Source of the DNA: Hydrogenophaga sp.
Lineage (GTDB): Bacteria > Pseudomonadota > Gammaproteobacteria > Burkholderiales > Burkholderiaceae_C
Assembly (NCBI GenBank): GCA_021154985.1
Contig: JAJNQE010000110.1
Span: 17,262 to 81,261 of the forward strand
DNA length: 64,000 bases
Reading direction: 5' to 3'
The notes beneath the pieces were generated by a model. That model had not been told where the DNA came from, ran no database searches, and saw only the letters and a list, made by a program, of their open reading frames with translations. This document shows positions 1-8,517 of this stretch, piece by piece; position 1 is the first letter of the stretch; every line of letters starts with the position of its first letter. Both the position numbers and the translations under genes were made by a program.

Positions 1-12
1 GCCCTCTACCCC

Positions 13-1602
13 GTGCGCTACACCGCGCTCGCCTTGTGTGCGGTGCTGACGCTGCTGAGCCTGTTCACCCTCATCGCGTTCGGCATGGGTGGCGTCTGGT
101 TCCTGGTGTTTGCCGGGCTCACGGCACTGGGTGTCTTCGACCTTCGGCAAACCAAGAGCTCGGTGCTGCGCAACTACCCCGTGATCGGCCACCTGCGCTT
201 CATGCTGGAGAAGATCCGCCCCGAGATCCGCCAGTACTTTCTGGAGAGCGACAACGAGGCCACGCCGTTCTCGCGCAGCCAGCGCAGCCTGGCCTATGCG
301 CGCGCCAAAGGCGAAACCGACAAGCGCCCCTTCGGCACGCAGGTCGACCAGAACGCCACCGGCCACGAGTGGCTGAACCACTCGATGGCGCCCAGCGTGA
401 TCGCCTCGCACGACTTCCGCCTCACCATCGGCGGGCCGGCCTGCACACAGCCCTATGAGGCCAGCGTGTTCAACATCTCGGCCATGAGCTTTGGCGCACT
501 CTCGGCCAACGCGATCCAGGCGCTGAACGCAGGCGCCAAACGCGGCGGCTTCGCGCACGACACCGGCGAGGGTTCGATCTCGGCCTACCACCGCCTGCAC
601 GGCGGCGATCTGATCTGGGAGATCGGTTCGGGCTATTTCGGCTGCCGCGACGAGGCCGGCCAATTCAGCCCCGAGCGTGTCCAGGCCCACGCGATGGACC
701 CGCAGGTGAAGATGGTCGAGATCAAGCTCAGCCAGGGTGCCAAGCCCGGGCACGGCGGCGTGCTGCCGGGGCCGAAGGTCACGCCCGAGATTGCCGCTGC
801 GCGCGGCGTGCTGGTGGGCCAGGACTGCATTTCACCCGCGGCGCACAGCGCGTTTTCCACACCCATCGAGTTGATGCATTTCATCGTGCGCCTGCGCGAG
901 CTCTCGGGTGGCAAACCGGTGGGTTTCAAGCTCTGCATCGGCCACCCGTGGGAATGGTTCGGCATCGTCAAAGCCATGCTGGCCACCGGCATCACACCCG
1001 ACTTCATCGTGGTCGACGGCGCCGAAGGCGGCACCGGCGCCGCCCCGCTGGAGTTCACCGACCACGTGGGCGCGCCACTGCAGGAAGGTTTGCGGCTGGT
1101 GCACAACACGCTGGTGGGCGTGAACCTGCGCGACCGCATCAAGATCGGCTGCGCCGGCAAGGTCATCAGCGCCTTCGACATCGTGCGCACTATCGCCATC
1201 GGCGCCGACTGGTGCAACAGCGCGCGCGGCTTCATGTTCGCGCTGGGCTGCATTCAGGCCCAGAGCTGCCACACCGGCCAGTGCCCTACCGGCGTGACCA
1301 CGCAAGACCCCGTGCGCCAGCAAGCGCTGGTGGTGCCCGACAAGGCCGAGCGGGTGTACCAGTTCCACCAGCGCACGCTCATGGCGCTGCAAGAGCTCAT
1401 CCAGGCCGCCGGCCTGCAACACCCGGCCGAGATCACCGCGCACCACCTGGTGCGCCGCGTGAACCAGAACGAGGTGCGCCTGCTGGCCAACCTGCTGCCC
1501 GAAACGCTGCCCGGCGCCCTGCTGCAAGACCTGAACGGTCAACACGCGGTGTTCACCACCTACTGGCCGCAAGCGCACGCAGACCGGTTCGGCTTGGCTT
1601 GA
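13..1602 (+). CDS. FMN-binding glutamate synthase family protein (possibly 5'-partial)
   Basis: Resembles the stand-alone FMN/iron-sulfur domain of glutamate synthase large subunit. Two hydrophobic segments lie in the first 45 residues, so it is probably membrane anchored. A glycine-rich FMN/phosphate loop (VVDGAEGGTGAAP) is near residue 340, and a cysteine cluster (CIQAQSCHTGQCPTG) that would hold a 3Fe-4S centre is near residue 415. The glutaminase domain of true GltB is absent, so glutamate synthase activity is uncertain. The frame is open to the window edge; GTG at 13 is the first usable start, but the real start may lie just upstream. The stop codon falls inside the operator of the next operon. 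Confidence 0.85.
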   Translation: MRYTALALCAVLTLLSLFTLIAFGMGGVWFLVFAGLTALGVFDLRQTKSSVLRNYPVIGHLRFMLEKIRPEIRQYFLESDNEATPFSRSQRSLAYARAKGETDKRPFGTQVDQNATGHEWLNHSMAPSVIASHDFRLTIGGPACTQPYEASVFNISAMSFGALSANAIQALNAGAKRGGFAHDTGEGSISAYHRLHGGDLIWEIGSGYFGCRDEAGQFSPERVQAHAMDPQVKMVEIKLSQGAKPGHGGVLPGPKVTPEIAAARGVLVGQDCISPAAHSAFSTPIELMHFIVRLRELSGGKPVGFKLCIGHPWEWFGIVKAMLATGITPDFIVVDGAEGGTGAAPLEFTDHVGAPLQEGLRLVHNTLVGVNLRDRIKIGCAGKVISAFDIVRTIAIGADWCNSARGFMFALGCIQAQSCHTGQCPTGVTTQDPVRQQALVVPDKAERVYQFHQRTLMALQELIQAAGLQHPAEITAHHLVRRVNQNEVRLLANLLPETLPGALLQDLNGQHAVFTTYWPQAHADRFGLA

Positions 1603-1623
1603 TCATATTGACCAATATGATCA
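1600..1623. promoter_or_regulatory. Perfect palindromic operator of the Phd/PIN module
   Basis: Two 11-bp arms, TGATCATATTG and CAATATGATCA, are separated by AC. A further partial copy (ATAATGATC) follows at once. The palindrome overlaps the stop of the preceding gene and lies 27 bp before the antitoxin start. Phd/YefM antitoxins autorepress through such sites, so this is the expected operator. The region is AT-rich against its GC-rich surroundings. Confidence 0.75.
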
Positions 1624-1650
1624 TAATGATCTTGTTTTCAGGAGTCCTCC

Positions 1651-1926
1651 ATGATCACCGAAACCAGCGCCGTGTCTTTTCGTCAGAACCTGGGTGACAT
1701 GCTCAACCAAGTGCACTACCGCAGCGACAGCATCGTCATCAACAAGGACGGCAAGCCCATCGCAGCGCTGGTGGACGCGCGCCTGTTCGCCCGCATCCGG
1801 CGCATGCAGGTGCGATTTGATGCACTGAGCGAGCGGCTGGCCGCAGGCTTTGAAGACGTGCCGCAAGACGAAGGCATGGCCGAGATCGAGGCCGCCGTGA
1901 AAGCCACCCGCCGAGCGAAGCGCTGA
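1651..1926 (+). CDS. Phd/YefM-type antitoxin
   Basis: A 91-residue protein with the Phd/YefM N-terminal DNA-binding fold: start MITETSAVSFRQNLGDM, then IVINKDGKPIAALVD. The charged C-terminal tail (about residues 55-91) would wrap the toxin. It is the first gene of a two-gene module, followed after 2 bp by a PIN-domain protein. A strong Shine-Dalgarno (CAGGAG) precedes ATG 1651, and a perfect palindrome just upstream suggests autorepression. Confidence 0.85.
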   Translation: MITETSAVSFRQNLGDMLNQVHYRSDSIVINKDGKPIAALVDARLFARIRRMQVRFDALSERLAAGFEDVPQDEGMAEIEAAVKATRRAKR

Positions 1927-1928
1927 TC

Positions 1929-2336
1929 GTGCGGGTGGTCCTGGACACCAATGTGTTGCTTTCCGGCCTGGCATACCCGGGCAGCGTGCCGGGCAAAATC
2001 GTCTCGGCATGGCGCCATGGCGCTCTTGAGGTGGTGCTGAGCCACTTCATCCTCGACGAACTGCGGCGCGTGCTGCCCCGCCTGCGGGCCCGCCATGGCC
2101 TGAATGACGCCGAGATCGCCGACCTGGTGGACTGTCTGGCGTTTGAAGCGGAACTGGTCGAGCCGGATTCAGCGTTCGATGCCGAGCTGACAGATGTTTT
2201 TGATCAACCGGTGCTGGCGACGCTGAGAAGTGCGGCTGCCGACGCACTCATCACCGGTGACAAGGCCCTGCTGGCTTTGGCGCACAAACACCCGGTGATG
2301 ACACCAGCAGAATTTTGGGCTGCGCACGGCGGATAG
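1929..2336 (+). CDS. PIN-domain toxin of type II TA pair
   Basis: A 135-residue protein of the putative TA toxin PIN family, predicted as a metal-dependent RNase. The first acidic residue is in VVLDTNVLLSGL, the conserved Glu in LDELRRVL, and the C-terminal acid in ALITGDKALL. It starts with GTG 2 bp after the antitoxin stop, so translation is likely coupled. The residues around DVFDQPVLATLRSAAADAL depart from the common D-P-D-D pattern, so one catalytic acid may be displaced; activity is not certain. Confidence 0.8.
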   Translation: MRVVLDTNVLLSGLAYPGSVPGKIVSAWRHGALEVVLSHFILDELRRVLPRLRARHGLNDAEIADLVDCLAFEAELVEPDSAFDAELTDVFDQPVLATLRSAAADALITGDKALLALAHKHPVMTPAEFWAAHGG

Positions 2337-2343
2337 GGGTCGC

Positions 2344-3468
2344 TCAGATCCGCGAACCGTCTTCCAGAAAACGCTCCTCGCGCACGAGTTCGCCCTGAGC
2401 GTTGTAGTGCTTGCGCCGCAGCAGCACGCCGCGCTCGCCGTGTTCGTCTTCCACCGCCAGCACGCCCGCTTCGGTGAAGTACTTCTGCCAGCCCAGCAGG
2501 CGGCCATTGCGCTCCACATTCACCGCCGCGGGCAATCCGGTGTCCCAGAAGCTCTCGGTGGTGCGTTCCTGGTTGCGGCCGTCGCGGCGGATCTGCTGCT
2601 GGGCCTTCTGCTTGCCGTTCAGGTACCACTGCTGGATGCGCTGCTCGTAACCCTCGGCCCAGGCGGTTTCCTGGGTGAGCTGCCCGCTCTCGGCCCACTC
2701 GCGCGCAACACCCTCGCGGCCCTCCCGGCTGTTGGGGTCGCGCTCGATGAAGTCGGTCTCTGACCGGGGTTTGCCCGAGGGGTAGAACACGCGCTTGATG
2801 CGCCGCCCGTCCTTGAGCTCCTCGTTGCGCACCAAGCGGCCTTCGCGGTCCAGCACGCTCTGGCGCTGCATCTGGCCCTGCAGGTAGCTCACGGCGCCCG
2901 CAGGCTGGCCGTCTGCGCGGTGCAGCGTCACATCGCTCGCGCGACCCGTGTGGCCACACACCTCGCGGTCTTGCGGCACCAGCGTCACGGCGGCGCAGCG
3001 CAGCTCGGTCAGGCGGCCATCAGCCAGGTAGCCGATAGTGAGCACGGTGCGCCGACCGGCCGCGAAATGCAGCTCCTGCAGGTGGCCGGCTTCGGCGAAG
3101 TGCTTCTGCACCCCCACCGAGCTGCCGTCCTCGAAGCTCTCCTCTTTGCGCAGCGTGCCCTTGCCGTCGAAGGTGCGCGCCAGGCCGTCGCGGTTGCCGC
3201 GTTCATTGAGGGTGTATTCGCGACGCTCGCCATCGGCCAGCACCATGAGCACCGGGCCCACGTACTTGCCGTCGCGCAGGGTCTGGTCGAGCCGGCGCAC
3301 CTGGCCACTGTCGTCGGTGCAGCGCATCACGCCGCTCTTGCCGGCGGTGGTGTGGCCGTTGGCGCGGCTCACGCTTTCGCCGTTGAGCTCGCAGGTCTGA
3401 ACCGCCCACGCCTGGGCGCAAAACAAGGCAGCCACCAGCAGTGGCAAGAAACGCAACTCAATCGACAT
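2344..3468 (-). CDS. Secreted MORN_2/YwqK-type repeat protein
   Basis: A 374-residue protein with an N-terminal signal peptide (hydrophobic stretch ending AQAWA) and tandem MORN_2-like units such as YPSGKPRSETDF, WYLNGKQKAQQQIRRDG and YFTEAGVLAVEDEHGE. Such proteins are often labelled YwqK family antitoxin, but that label comes from a Bacillus context and the signal peptide argues for an envelope or periplasmic role. Its start overlaps the end of the upstream PIN gene by 11 bp, so the two are co-transcribed with the rlmL-like gene. Function unknown. Confidence 0.7.
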   Translation of the reverse strand: MSIELRFLPLLVAALFCAQAWAVQTCELNGESVSRANGHTTAGKSGVMRCTDDSGQVRRLDQTLRDGKYVGPVLMVLADGERREYTLNERGNRDGLARTFDGKGTLRKEESFEDGSSVGVQKHFAEAGHLQELHFAAGRRTVLTIGYLADGRLTELRCAAVTLVPQDREVCGHTGRASDVTLHRADGQPAGAVSYLQGQMQRQSVLDREGRLVRNEELKDGRRIKRVFYPSGKPRSETDFIERDPNSREGREGVAREWAESGQLTQETAWAEGYEQRIQQWYLNGKQKAQQQIRRDGRNQERTTESFWDTGLPAAVNVERNGRLLGWQKYFTEAGVLAVEDEHGERGVLLRRKHYNAQGELVREERFLEDGSRI

Positions 3469-3901
3469 GGCTCAGGCTCCATTCGCGACACACATGCACA
3501 CCGACACGCGCCAGCCGCCTGCCCATGCAGAGCACCGCGTCGTCCTTGCTCACCAGTGTGGCGCGGTGCGCCGCAGCAAGGTCAATGAACTTCTGGTCGT
3601 CGGGGTCTTTGCAGGTGTAGGCGGCTTTGGGCGCTTCGGGCACGAGGCGCGTGCAGCGGTCGAAGGCGTCGAGCACGTCTTGCGCGGGCCGGGCCTGCGT
3701 GACGAGGCGACGCGCGATTTGCGGGTAGGCCAGTACGCGCACGAGTTCTTCGCGCATGGCGGCGGTGGCAATCCACGCGCCGTCAGCAAGCTCCACCGCC
3801 TTGCGCAGGGGCACTGTGGCGGTGTCCTGAAACACGAAGAGATCGAGCGCGATGTTGGTGTCGAGCACCAGCAAGTGGGTGGTCTCGGGCACCTCGACCA
3901 C
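3458..3901 (-). CDS. PIN-domain protein, orphan putative toxin
   Basis: A 147-residue PIN protein: LLVLDTNIALDLF holds the first Asp, AMREELVRVL the Glu, CKDPDDQKFIDLA the central acids and ATLVSKDDAV the last Asp, so the acidic set looks complete. It lies 2 bp after the RNA methyltransferase gene and overlaps the MORN-repeat gene. No antitoxin-like gene (Phd, AbrB, RHH or HTH) adjoins it, unlike the PIN gene at 1929. It may be a housekeeping RNase of the RNA-modification operon or an orphan toxin. Confidence 0.75.
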   Translation of the reverse strand: MVEVPETTHLLVLDTNIALDLFVFQDTATVPLRKAVELADGAWIATAAMREELVRVLAYPQIARRLVTQARPAQDVLDAFDRCTRLVPEAPKAAYTCKDPDDQKFIDLAAAHRATLVSKDDAVLCMGRRLARVGVHVCREWSLSHVD

Positions 3902-3903
3902 GC

Positions 3904-5250
3904 TCAGTCCTCGGCGTCGGGCCCGGGGCGCGGCTTGCGGGCCGTCAAGTCAAAGCGGAACAGCCGGCATTCGATCGGCCCGTTCCACAGTGGCACGCGG
4001 CGCGACTCCTTGAAGCGCATCTTGCCGGGCAGCTTGAGGTCGGGCGTGAGCAGCCAGGCGGTCCAGCCGGCGTAGTGGCTTTTCCAGTGGGCCGCAAGCT
4101 GGTTGAAGAAATCGCTGCCATCGCCACCGTCGGCCATCTGCGCACTCTCCCTGCCCTGTCCCGGCGTGGGTGGCGCGGCCTTGCCCACGGTGAAAGTGCG
4201 CGGCTCGCGCGGGGCCGCGCGCTGGGCTCGCGCGCTCGCGCGGTCTTCCGAGCTTTGCCCCGCCACACCGGCGGCGGCAATGCGCTCGCCGTACGGCGGG
4301 TTGAGCAGCATCACGCCGGGTTTGTTGCCGGGCGGCATGCGCTGCAAGGCATCGCCACCGCGCAGCTCGACGGCGTGGGCCACGCCCGCGCGCTCGGCGT
4401 TGCGCTGCGCGAAGTCGACCATGCGGAACGACACGTCGCTGCCGAACACGATGGGCGGGTGGCCTTCGGGCCACTCGCGTTGCTGGCGCTCGGCCTCGTC
4501 CAGGATGGGTTGCCACACGTGCGGCTGGAACGGCAACAGCTTCTCGAACGCGAAGCGGCGCAAATAGCCGGGCGGGATGTTGAGCGCAATCTGTGCGGCC
4601 TCGATCACCACCGTGCCGCTGCCGCAGCAGGGGTCGTACAGGGGCACGATCTCATCGAGCGGCTGTCCTGCGCATGCGTCCCAGCCGGTGGCCGCGATCA
4701 TGGCCGCGGCCAGGGTTTCCTTCAGCGGTGCGTCGCCCTTGTCTTCGCGCCAGCCGCGCTTGAACAGCGGCTCGCCCGAGGTGTCGATGTACAGGCTCAC
4801 CGTCTCGGTGGTCAGGTGCACGTAGATGCGCACATCGGGCCAGGTGGTGTTGACGCTGGGGCGCTCGCCACGCTTCTCGCGGAAACGGTCGCAGATCGCG
4901 TCTTTCACCTTGAGCGCGGCAAAGTTCAGCGAGGTGAGCGGGCTGTGCTGCGCGGTGATCTCGACCTTGATGGTCTGCGCCGGCGTGAACCAGATCTCCC
5001 AGGCCACCTCGCTGGCGGCGTGGTACAGATCCTGTTCAGAGCGGTAGCCGCCGTGCCAGAGCTGCACCAGCACGCGCTGCGTGAGGCGGCTGTGCAGATT
5101 CAGGCGCATGGCGTCGCGCCACGACGCATTGAGGGCCACGCCACCACGCGCCTTGTGCGGCGCTTCCACACCGGTGATGCGCTTCACCTCGGCGGCGAGC
5201 ATGTCTTCCACGCCGGCGGCGCAGGGCAGAAAAACTTGGAGCTGGTTCAA
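3904..5250 (-). CDS. THUMP-domain class I SAM-dependent RNA methyltransferase (RlmL-like)
   Basis: A 448-residue relative of the N-terminal half of E. coli RlmKL, which makes m2G2445 in 23S rRNA. An N-terminal ferredoxin-like/THUMP region covers residues 1-150. The SAM-binding loop DPCCGSG is at 206-212 and the catalytic motif NPPYGER at 317-323. Residues about 328-378 form a low-complexity Arg/Ala/Pro-rich insertion before the last strands of the Rossmann fold, which is unusual. The stop of rpoN overlaps the start by 4 bp, so it follows rpoN in an operon. Confidence 0.85.
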   Translation of the reverse strand: MNQLQVFLPCAAGVEDMLAAEVKRITGVEAPHKARGGVALNASWRDAMRLNLHSRLTQRVLVQLWHGGYRSEQDLYHAASEVAWEIWFTPAQTIKVEITAQHSPLTSLNFAALKVKDAICDRFREKRGERPSVNTTWPDVRIYVHLTTETVSLYIDTSGEPLFKRGWREDKGDAPLKETLAAAMIAATGWDACAGQPLDEIVPLYDPCCGSGTVVIEAAQIALNIPPGYLRRFAFEKLLPFQPHVWQPILDEAERQQREWPEGHPPIVFGSDVSFRMVDFAQRNAERAGVAHAVELRGGDALQRMPPGNKPGVMLLNPPYGERIAAAGVAGQSSEDRASARAQRAAPREPRTFTVGKAAPPTPGQGRESAQMADGGDGSDFFNQLAAHWKSHYAGWTAWLLTPDLKLPGKMRFKESRRVPLWNGPIECRLFRFDLTARKPRPGPDAED

Positions 5251-6887
5251 AGTGATTTTCTAAGGTTCGCGGGCGCGATTCGCAACGCCTCGCGGTACTT
5301 CGCCACGGTGCGGCGCGCGCATTCAATGCCTTGCTCGCGCAGCAGATCGGACAGCTGGTTGTCCGACAGCGGCTTGGCCGGCTCCTCGGCCGAGATGAAT
5401 TGCTTGAGCAGCGCGCGCACCGCCGTGCTCGACGCGTTGCCACCGGTCTCGGTCCCCAGCGAAGAGCCGAAGAAATACTTGAGCTCGTAGGTGCCGAAGG
5501 GCGTGGACATGTACTTGGCGGTCGTCACACGGCTGATGGTGGATTCGTGCAGACCGAGTTCGTCGGCGATCTCGCGCAGCACCAGCGGGCGCATGGCGAG
5601 CTCGCCGTGCATGAAGAAATTGCGCTGGCGCTCCACGATGGCGCTGGACACGCGCAGGATGGTGTCAAACCGCTGCTGGATGTTCTTGATGAACCAGCGC
5701 GCTTCCTGCAGCCGCTGCTGCATGGCCGCATGGCCGGCCTCGCCGCCGTTGTCGCGCCCGCCCCGGTTCTGGCGCATGGCGCTCGCATACACGTCGTGCA
5801 CGCGCAAGCGCGGCATCACCTCGGGGTTGAGCAGGACCTTGAAGCCCCGGCCGGCGCGCGTGACCAGCACATCGGGCACGACCACATTGCGCTCGACATC
5901 GATGAAGCGGCGGCCCGGCTTGGGCTCCAGGCGGGCAATGAGGCCCAGCGCAGCGCGCACGGTCTCGTCGTCCAGGCCGCAGAGGCTGCACAGGCGCTTC
6001 ACATCGCGCTTGGCCACCAGCTCCATGGACTGACCGCAGATGGCCAGCGCCGCGCGGGCTTCGGCGGTGTTGCGCATCTCCAGAATCTGCAGGCGCAGGC
6101 ATTCGGCGAGGTTGCGCGCGCCCACCCCGGTGGGTTCCATGTGCTGCAGCAGTTGCAGGGCCACGGCCAGGCGCTGCTCCAGCGCCTCGCGTTCCTCGAG
6201 CCCTTCATTGGGATCGTCGGTGGTCACCCGGCCCGACAAGGCCTGCCAGGCCGCGGCCAGCTCCGCCAGGCTGTCTTCGATGTAGCCGTCGTCGTTGAGC
6301 GACTCGATCAGGAAATACAGTGCCGCCCGGTCTTCGTCCGACAGGCGCAGGCAACGCGCCTGATCGTGCAAAAAATCCTGCAGGCTGATGTGGGCACGGG
6401 CCAGGTCGGCGGCGCTCGCCGTGTCGTCTTCGCCCGACGCGTTGTTGTTGCGCGCGGGTGCGTCACCGCCCCACTCGCTGTCGTCGGGCGCCATCTCCAC
6501 CGTGCCGTCGCCCTCCCAGCTTTCCTCCACCGGCGTGGCGCCGTCGAGCTTGCCTTCGATGGCGTCGCCTTCACCGGTGTCGCTGCTGGCGCTGCTGCTC
6601 GATTCGCTGCTGGAGAGCATCGGGCCCGGGCCATCGGGCACCTCGGGCGCCGTGGCGGCTTCCGCGATCTGCTCGCCCGCGCTCACCGGCACGTCGGTCT
6701 GCTCAAGACCAAACGCTTCGCGCTCGGCCAGGTCCTCGGAACGTTCGAGAAACGGGTTCTCGTCGAGCATCTGCTCGACCTCCTGCGCCATCTCCAGCGT
6801 GGAGAGTTGCAGCAGGCGGATGGATTGCTGCAGCTGGGGCGTGAGCGCCAGGTGCTGCGAGACGCGGAGTGACAGGCCTTGTTTCAT
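5247..6887 (-). CDS. rpoN: RNA polymerase sigma-54 factor
   Basis: A 546-residue sigma-54. Region I (MKQGLSLRVSQHLALTPQLQ) is the Gln/Leu-rich activator-sensing segment. Region II is a long acidic linker (about residues 50-170) rich in Glu, Asp and Ser. The core-binding region follows, and the C-terminal RpoN box ARRTVAKYRE recognises the -24 element. The length exceeds the E. coli protein (477 residues), mainly through region II. It lies 5 bp downstream of lptB, the usual proteobacterial order. A candidate sigma-54 promoter lies at 53898 in this window. Confidence 0.97.
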   Translation of the reverse strand: MKQGLSLRVSQHLALTPQLQQSIRLLQLSTLEMAQEVEQMLDENPFLERSEDLAEREAFGLEQTDVPVSAGEQIAEAATAPEVPDGPGPMLSSSESSSSASSDTGEGDAIEGKLDGATPVEESWEGDGTVEMAPDDSEWGGDAPARNNNASGEDDTASAADLARAHISLQDFLHDQARCLRLSDEDRAALYFLIESLNDDGYIEDSLAELAAAWQALSGRVTTDDPNEGLEEREALEQRLAVALQLLQHMEPTGVGARNLAECLRLQILEMRNTAEARAALAICGQSMELVAKRDVKRLCSLCGLDDETVRAALGLIARLEPKPGRRFIDVERNVVVPDVLVTRAGRGFKVLLNPEVMPRLRVHDVYASAMRQNRGGRDNGGEAGHAAMQQRLQEARWFIKNIQQRFDTILRVSSAIVERQRNFFMHGELAMRPLVLREIADELGLHESTISRVTTAKYMSTPFGTYELKYFFGSSLGTETGGNASSTAVRALLKQFISAEEPAKPLSDNQLSDLLREQGIECARRTVAKYREALRIAPANLRKSL

Positions 6888-6892
6888 GGGCC

Positions 6893-7696
6893 TTACATGC
6901 GAAAGTGTTCGCCGAGGTACACACGGCGCACGTCGGCGTTTTCCACGATCTCGGCCGGTGTGCCGCTGGTGAGCACATGACCGTCGTTGATGATGTACGC
7001 GCGGTCGCAGATGCCCAGGGTCTCGCGCACGTTGTGGTCGGTGATGAGCACGCCGATGCCGCGCGACTTGAGGAAACCGATGATGCGCTGGATCTCGATC
7101 ACCGCGATCGGGTCGATGCCGGCAAAGGGCTCGTCGAGCAGGATGAAACGCGGGTTGGTGGCCAGCGCGCGCGCGATTTCGACCCGGCGGCGCTCACCGC
7201 CCGAGAGCGCCGGGGCTGGCGAATCGCGCAAGTGGTCCACGTGTAGGTCTTTCAGCAGCTCGTCGAGCCGGGCCTCGATGGCGGCCTTGCTCAGTGCCTT
7301 GCCGGCTTCGTCTTCCTGCAACTCCAGCACGGCGCGCACGTTGTCGGCCACGTTGAGCTTGCGAAAGATCGACGCCTCTTGCGGCAGATAGCCCAGGCCC
7401 AGGCGCGCGCGGCGGTGGATGGGCAGGCCCTGGATGGCCTGGCCGTCCAGCAGGATCTGCCCGGCGTCCGAGCGCAGCAGGCCGACCAGCATGTAGAACG
7501 ACGTGGTCTTGCCCGCGCCGTTGGGGCCGAGCAGACCCACCACCTCCCCTTTGAACACCGCGAGCGACACATCCTTGACGACCTTGCGGCTGCCGTAGGC
7601 CTTTTGCAGGCCCTGGGCCTCCAGCCGGCTGATGTCGGGGGCGGGCGCGGCGCGCTTGCCCGGGCTCATGGCCTTGGCCGAGGGCATCGCCGTCAC
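6893..7696 (-). CDS. lptB: LPS export ABC transporter ATP-binding protein LptB
   Basis: A 267-residue ATPase that drives LPS extraction from the inner membrane with LptFG. Walker A is GPNGAGKT, the signature LSGGERRR, and Walker B ILLDEPFAGID followed by an H-loop (LITDHNVRE). The first 25 residues are a variable extension; ATG codons a few residues in are alternative starts. The start overlaps the lptA stop by 4 bp. Cytoplasmic face of the inner membrane. Confidence 0.96.
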   Translation of the reverse strand: MTAMPSAKAMSPGKRAAPAPDISRLEAQGLQKAYGSRKVVKDVSLAVFKGEVVGLLGPNGAGKTTSFYMLVGLLRSDAGQILLDGQAIQGLPIHRRARLGLGYLPQEASIFRKLNVADNVRAVLELQEDEAGKALSKAAIEARLDELLKDLHVDHLRDSPAPALSGGERRRVEIARALATNPRFILLDEPFAGIDPIAVIEIQRIIGFLKSRGIGVLITDHNVRETLGICDRAYIINDGHVLTSGTPAEIVENADVRRVYLGEHFRM

Positions 7697-8307
7697 TTCT
7701 GGCCCTCGCCGAGCTGGTTGCTGGGGCGCAGGTTGGCCGGTGGCGCCGGCGTGGGCGCAGGCGCGCCCTCTTTCGGCACCGGCGTGAGCATGGCGCGCAC
7801 GCGCCCGGTGGGGTTGCTGGCGGTGCGGTTGGCTGCGCCACCGTCCACCGTGAACACGTCGGTGGTGTTGTTGTAGACGATCACGCTGCCGGCGGTTTCG
7901 TCGTTCAGCTGGGTGCCCTTGAAGCGCTTGAGCACGGCGTCACCCACGAAGCGCACGGTGTCGGCCTGGCTGTCGTACTCGATGCGCTGGGCCGTGCCTT
8001 CGATGAATTCGTCCACCCCGTCGCGCTTCTGGCGGAAGAAGCCGGGGTTGCCGTTGACGATGCCGAACTGGTTGCCCTGCGCATCCTGGCGCACCTCGAC
8101 CTTGGCGCCGCGAATCACGATGGTGCCCTTGGTGATGACCACGTTGCCGGTGAAGATGCTGGTCTGGCGCGCGTCGTCGTAGCGCAGCGCATCGGACTCG
8201 GCGTTGAGCGGCAGGTTGCGGTCGGCCTTTTCGGCCTGCGCCGCTGCGGCAAACAACAGACCGGCCGCCAGGCAGCCGGTCAGAAGCAAGGGATGGCGAG
8301 AGCGCAT
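7693..8307 (-). CDS. lptA: LPS transport periplasmic protein LptA
   Basis: A 204-residue protein in an OstA/LptA beta-jellyroll frame; it bridges LPS across the periplasm. The start MRSRHPLLLTG at 8307 gives a good signal peptide ending in AAQAEKAD. The open frame extends to 8415, but that would put 36 non-signal residues first and span a likely -10 box. Key LptA-like text includes NLPLNAESDALRYDDARQTS and GNVVITKGTIVIRGAKVEV. The usual upstream partners lptC and kdsC are missing here; a terminator and a dsbA-like gene lie upstream. Confidence 0.9.
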   Translation of the reverse strand: MRSRHPLLLTGCLAAGLLFAAAAQAEKADRNLPLNAESDALRYDDARQTSIFTGNVVITKGTIVIRGAKVEVRQDAQGNQFGIVNGNPGFFRQKRDGVDEFIEGTAQRIEYDSQADTVRFVGDAVLKRFKGTQLNDETAGSVIVYNNTTDVFTVDGGAANRTASNPTGRVRAMLTPVPKEGAPAPTPAPPANLRPSNQLGEGQK

Positions 8308-8353
8308 GGGGATGGGGCGAGCTGGAGGATTCAAGGGCACGAAACTTGCATTC

Positions 8354-8359
8354 ATTGTA
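8354..8359 (-). promoter_or_regulatory. Possible -10 element for lptA-lptB-rpoN
   Basis: On the minus strand the hexamer TACAAT lies about 47 bp before the chosen lptA start, next to an AT-richer stretch. No convincing -35 box is present at 17 bp. It supports the shorter lptA start and an independent transcript after the terminator at 8464. Confidence 0.35.
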
Positions 8360-8463
8360 ACGACGCGATGCCCGCCGAACGGGTGCCGCGGTGCGTTTAC
8401 CCCGTCTTTTCTCACATCGGTTCAAGAAGCCGCAACGGCCCATCCACGCCGTGGCCAAAACCC

Positions 8464-8500
8464 CCAAAGAAAAAGCCCGCCAAGCGGGCTTTTTCTTTGG
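8464..8500. terminator. Intrinsic terminator after the dsbA-like gene
   Basis: A perfect inverted repeat with 17-bp arms (CCAAAGAAAAAGCCCGC and its complement) around the loop CAA. The GC-rich core is flanked by A and T runs, so it can terminate in both directions. It separates the dsbA-like gene (ending at 8518) from lptA. Confidence 0.9.
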
Positions 8501-8517
8501 CCAATCGACCGCTCCCC

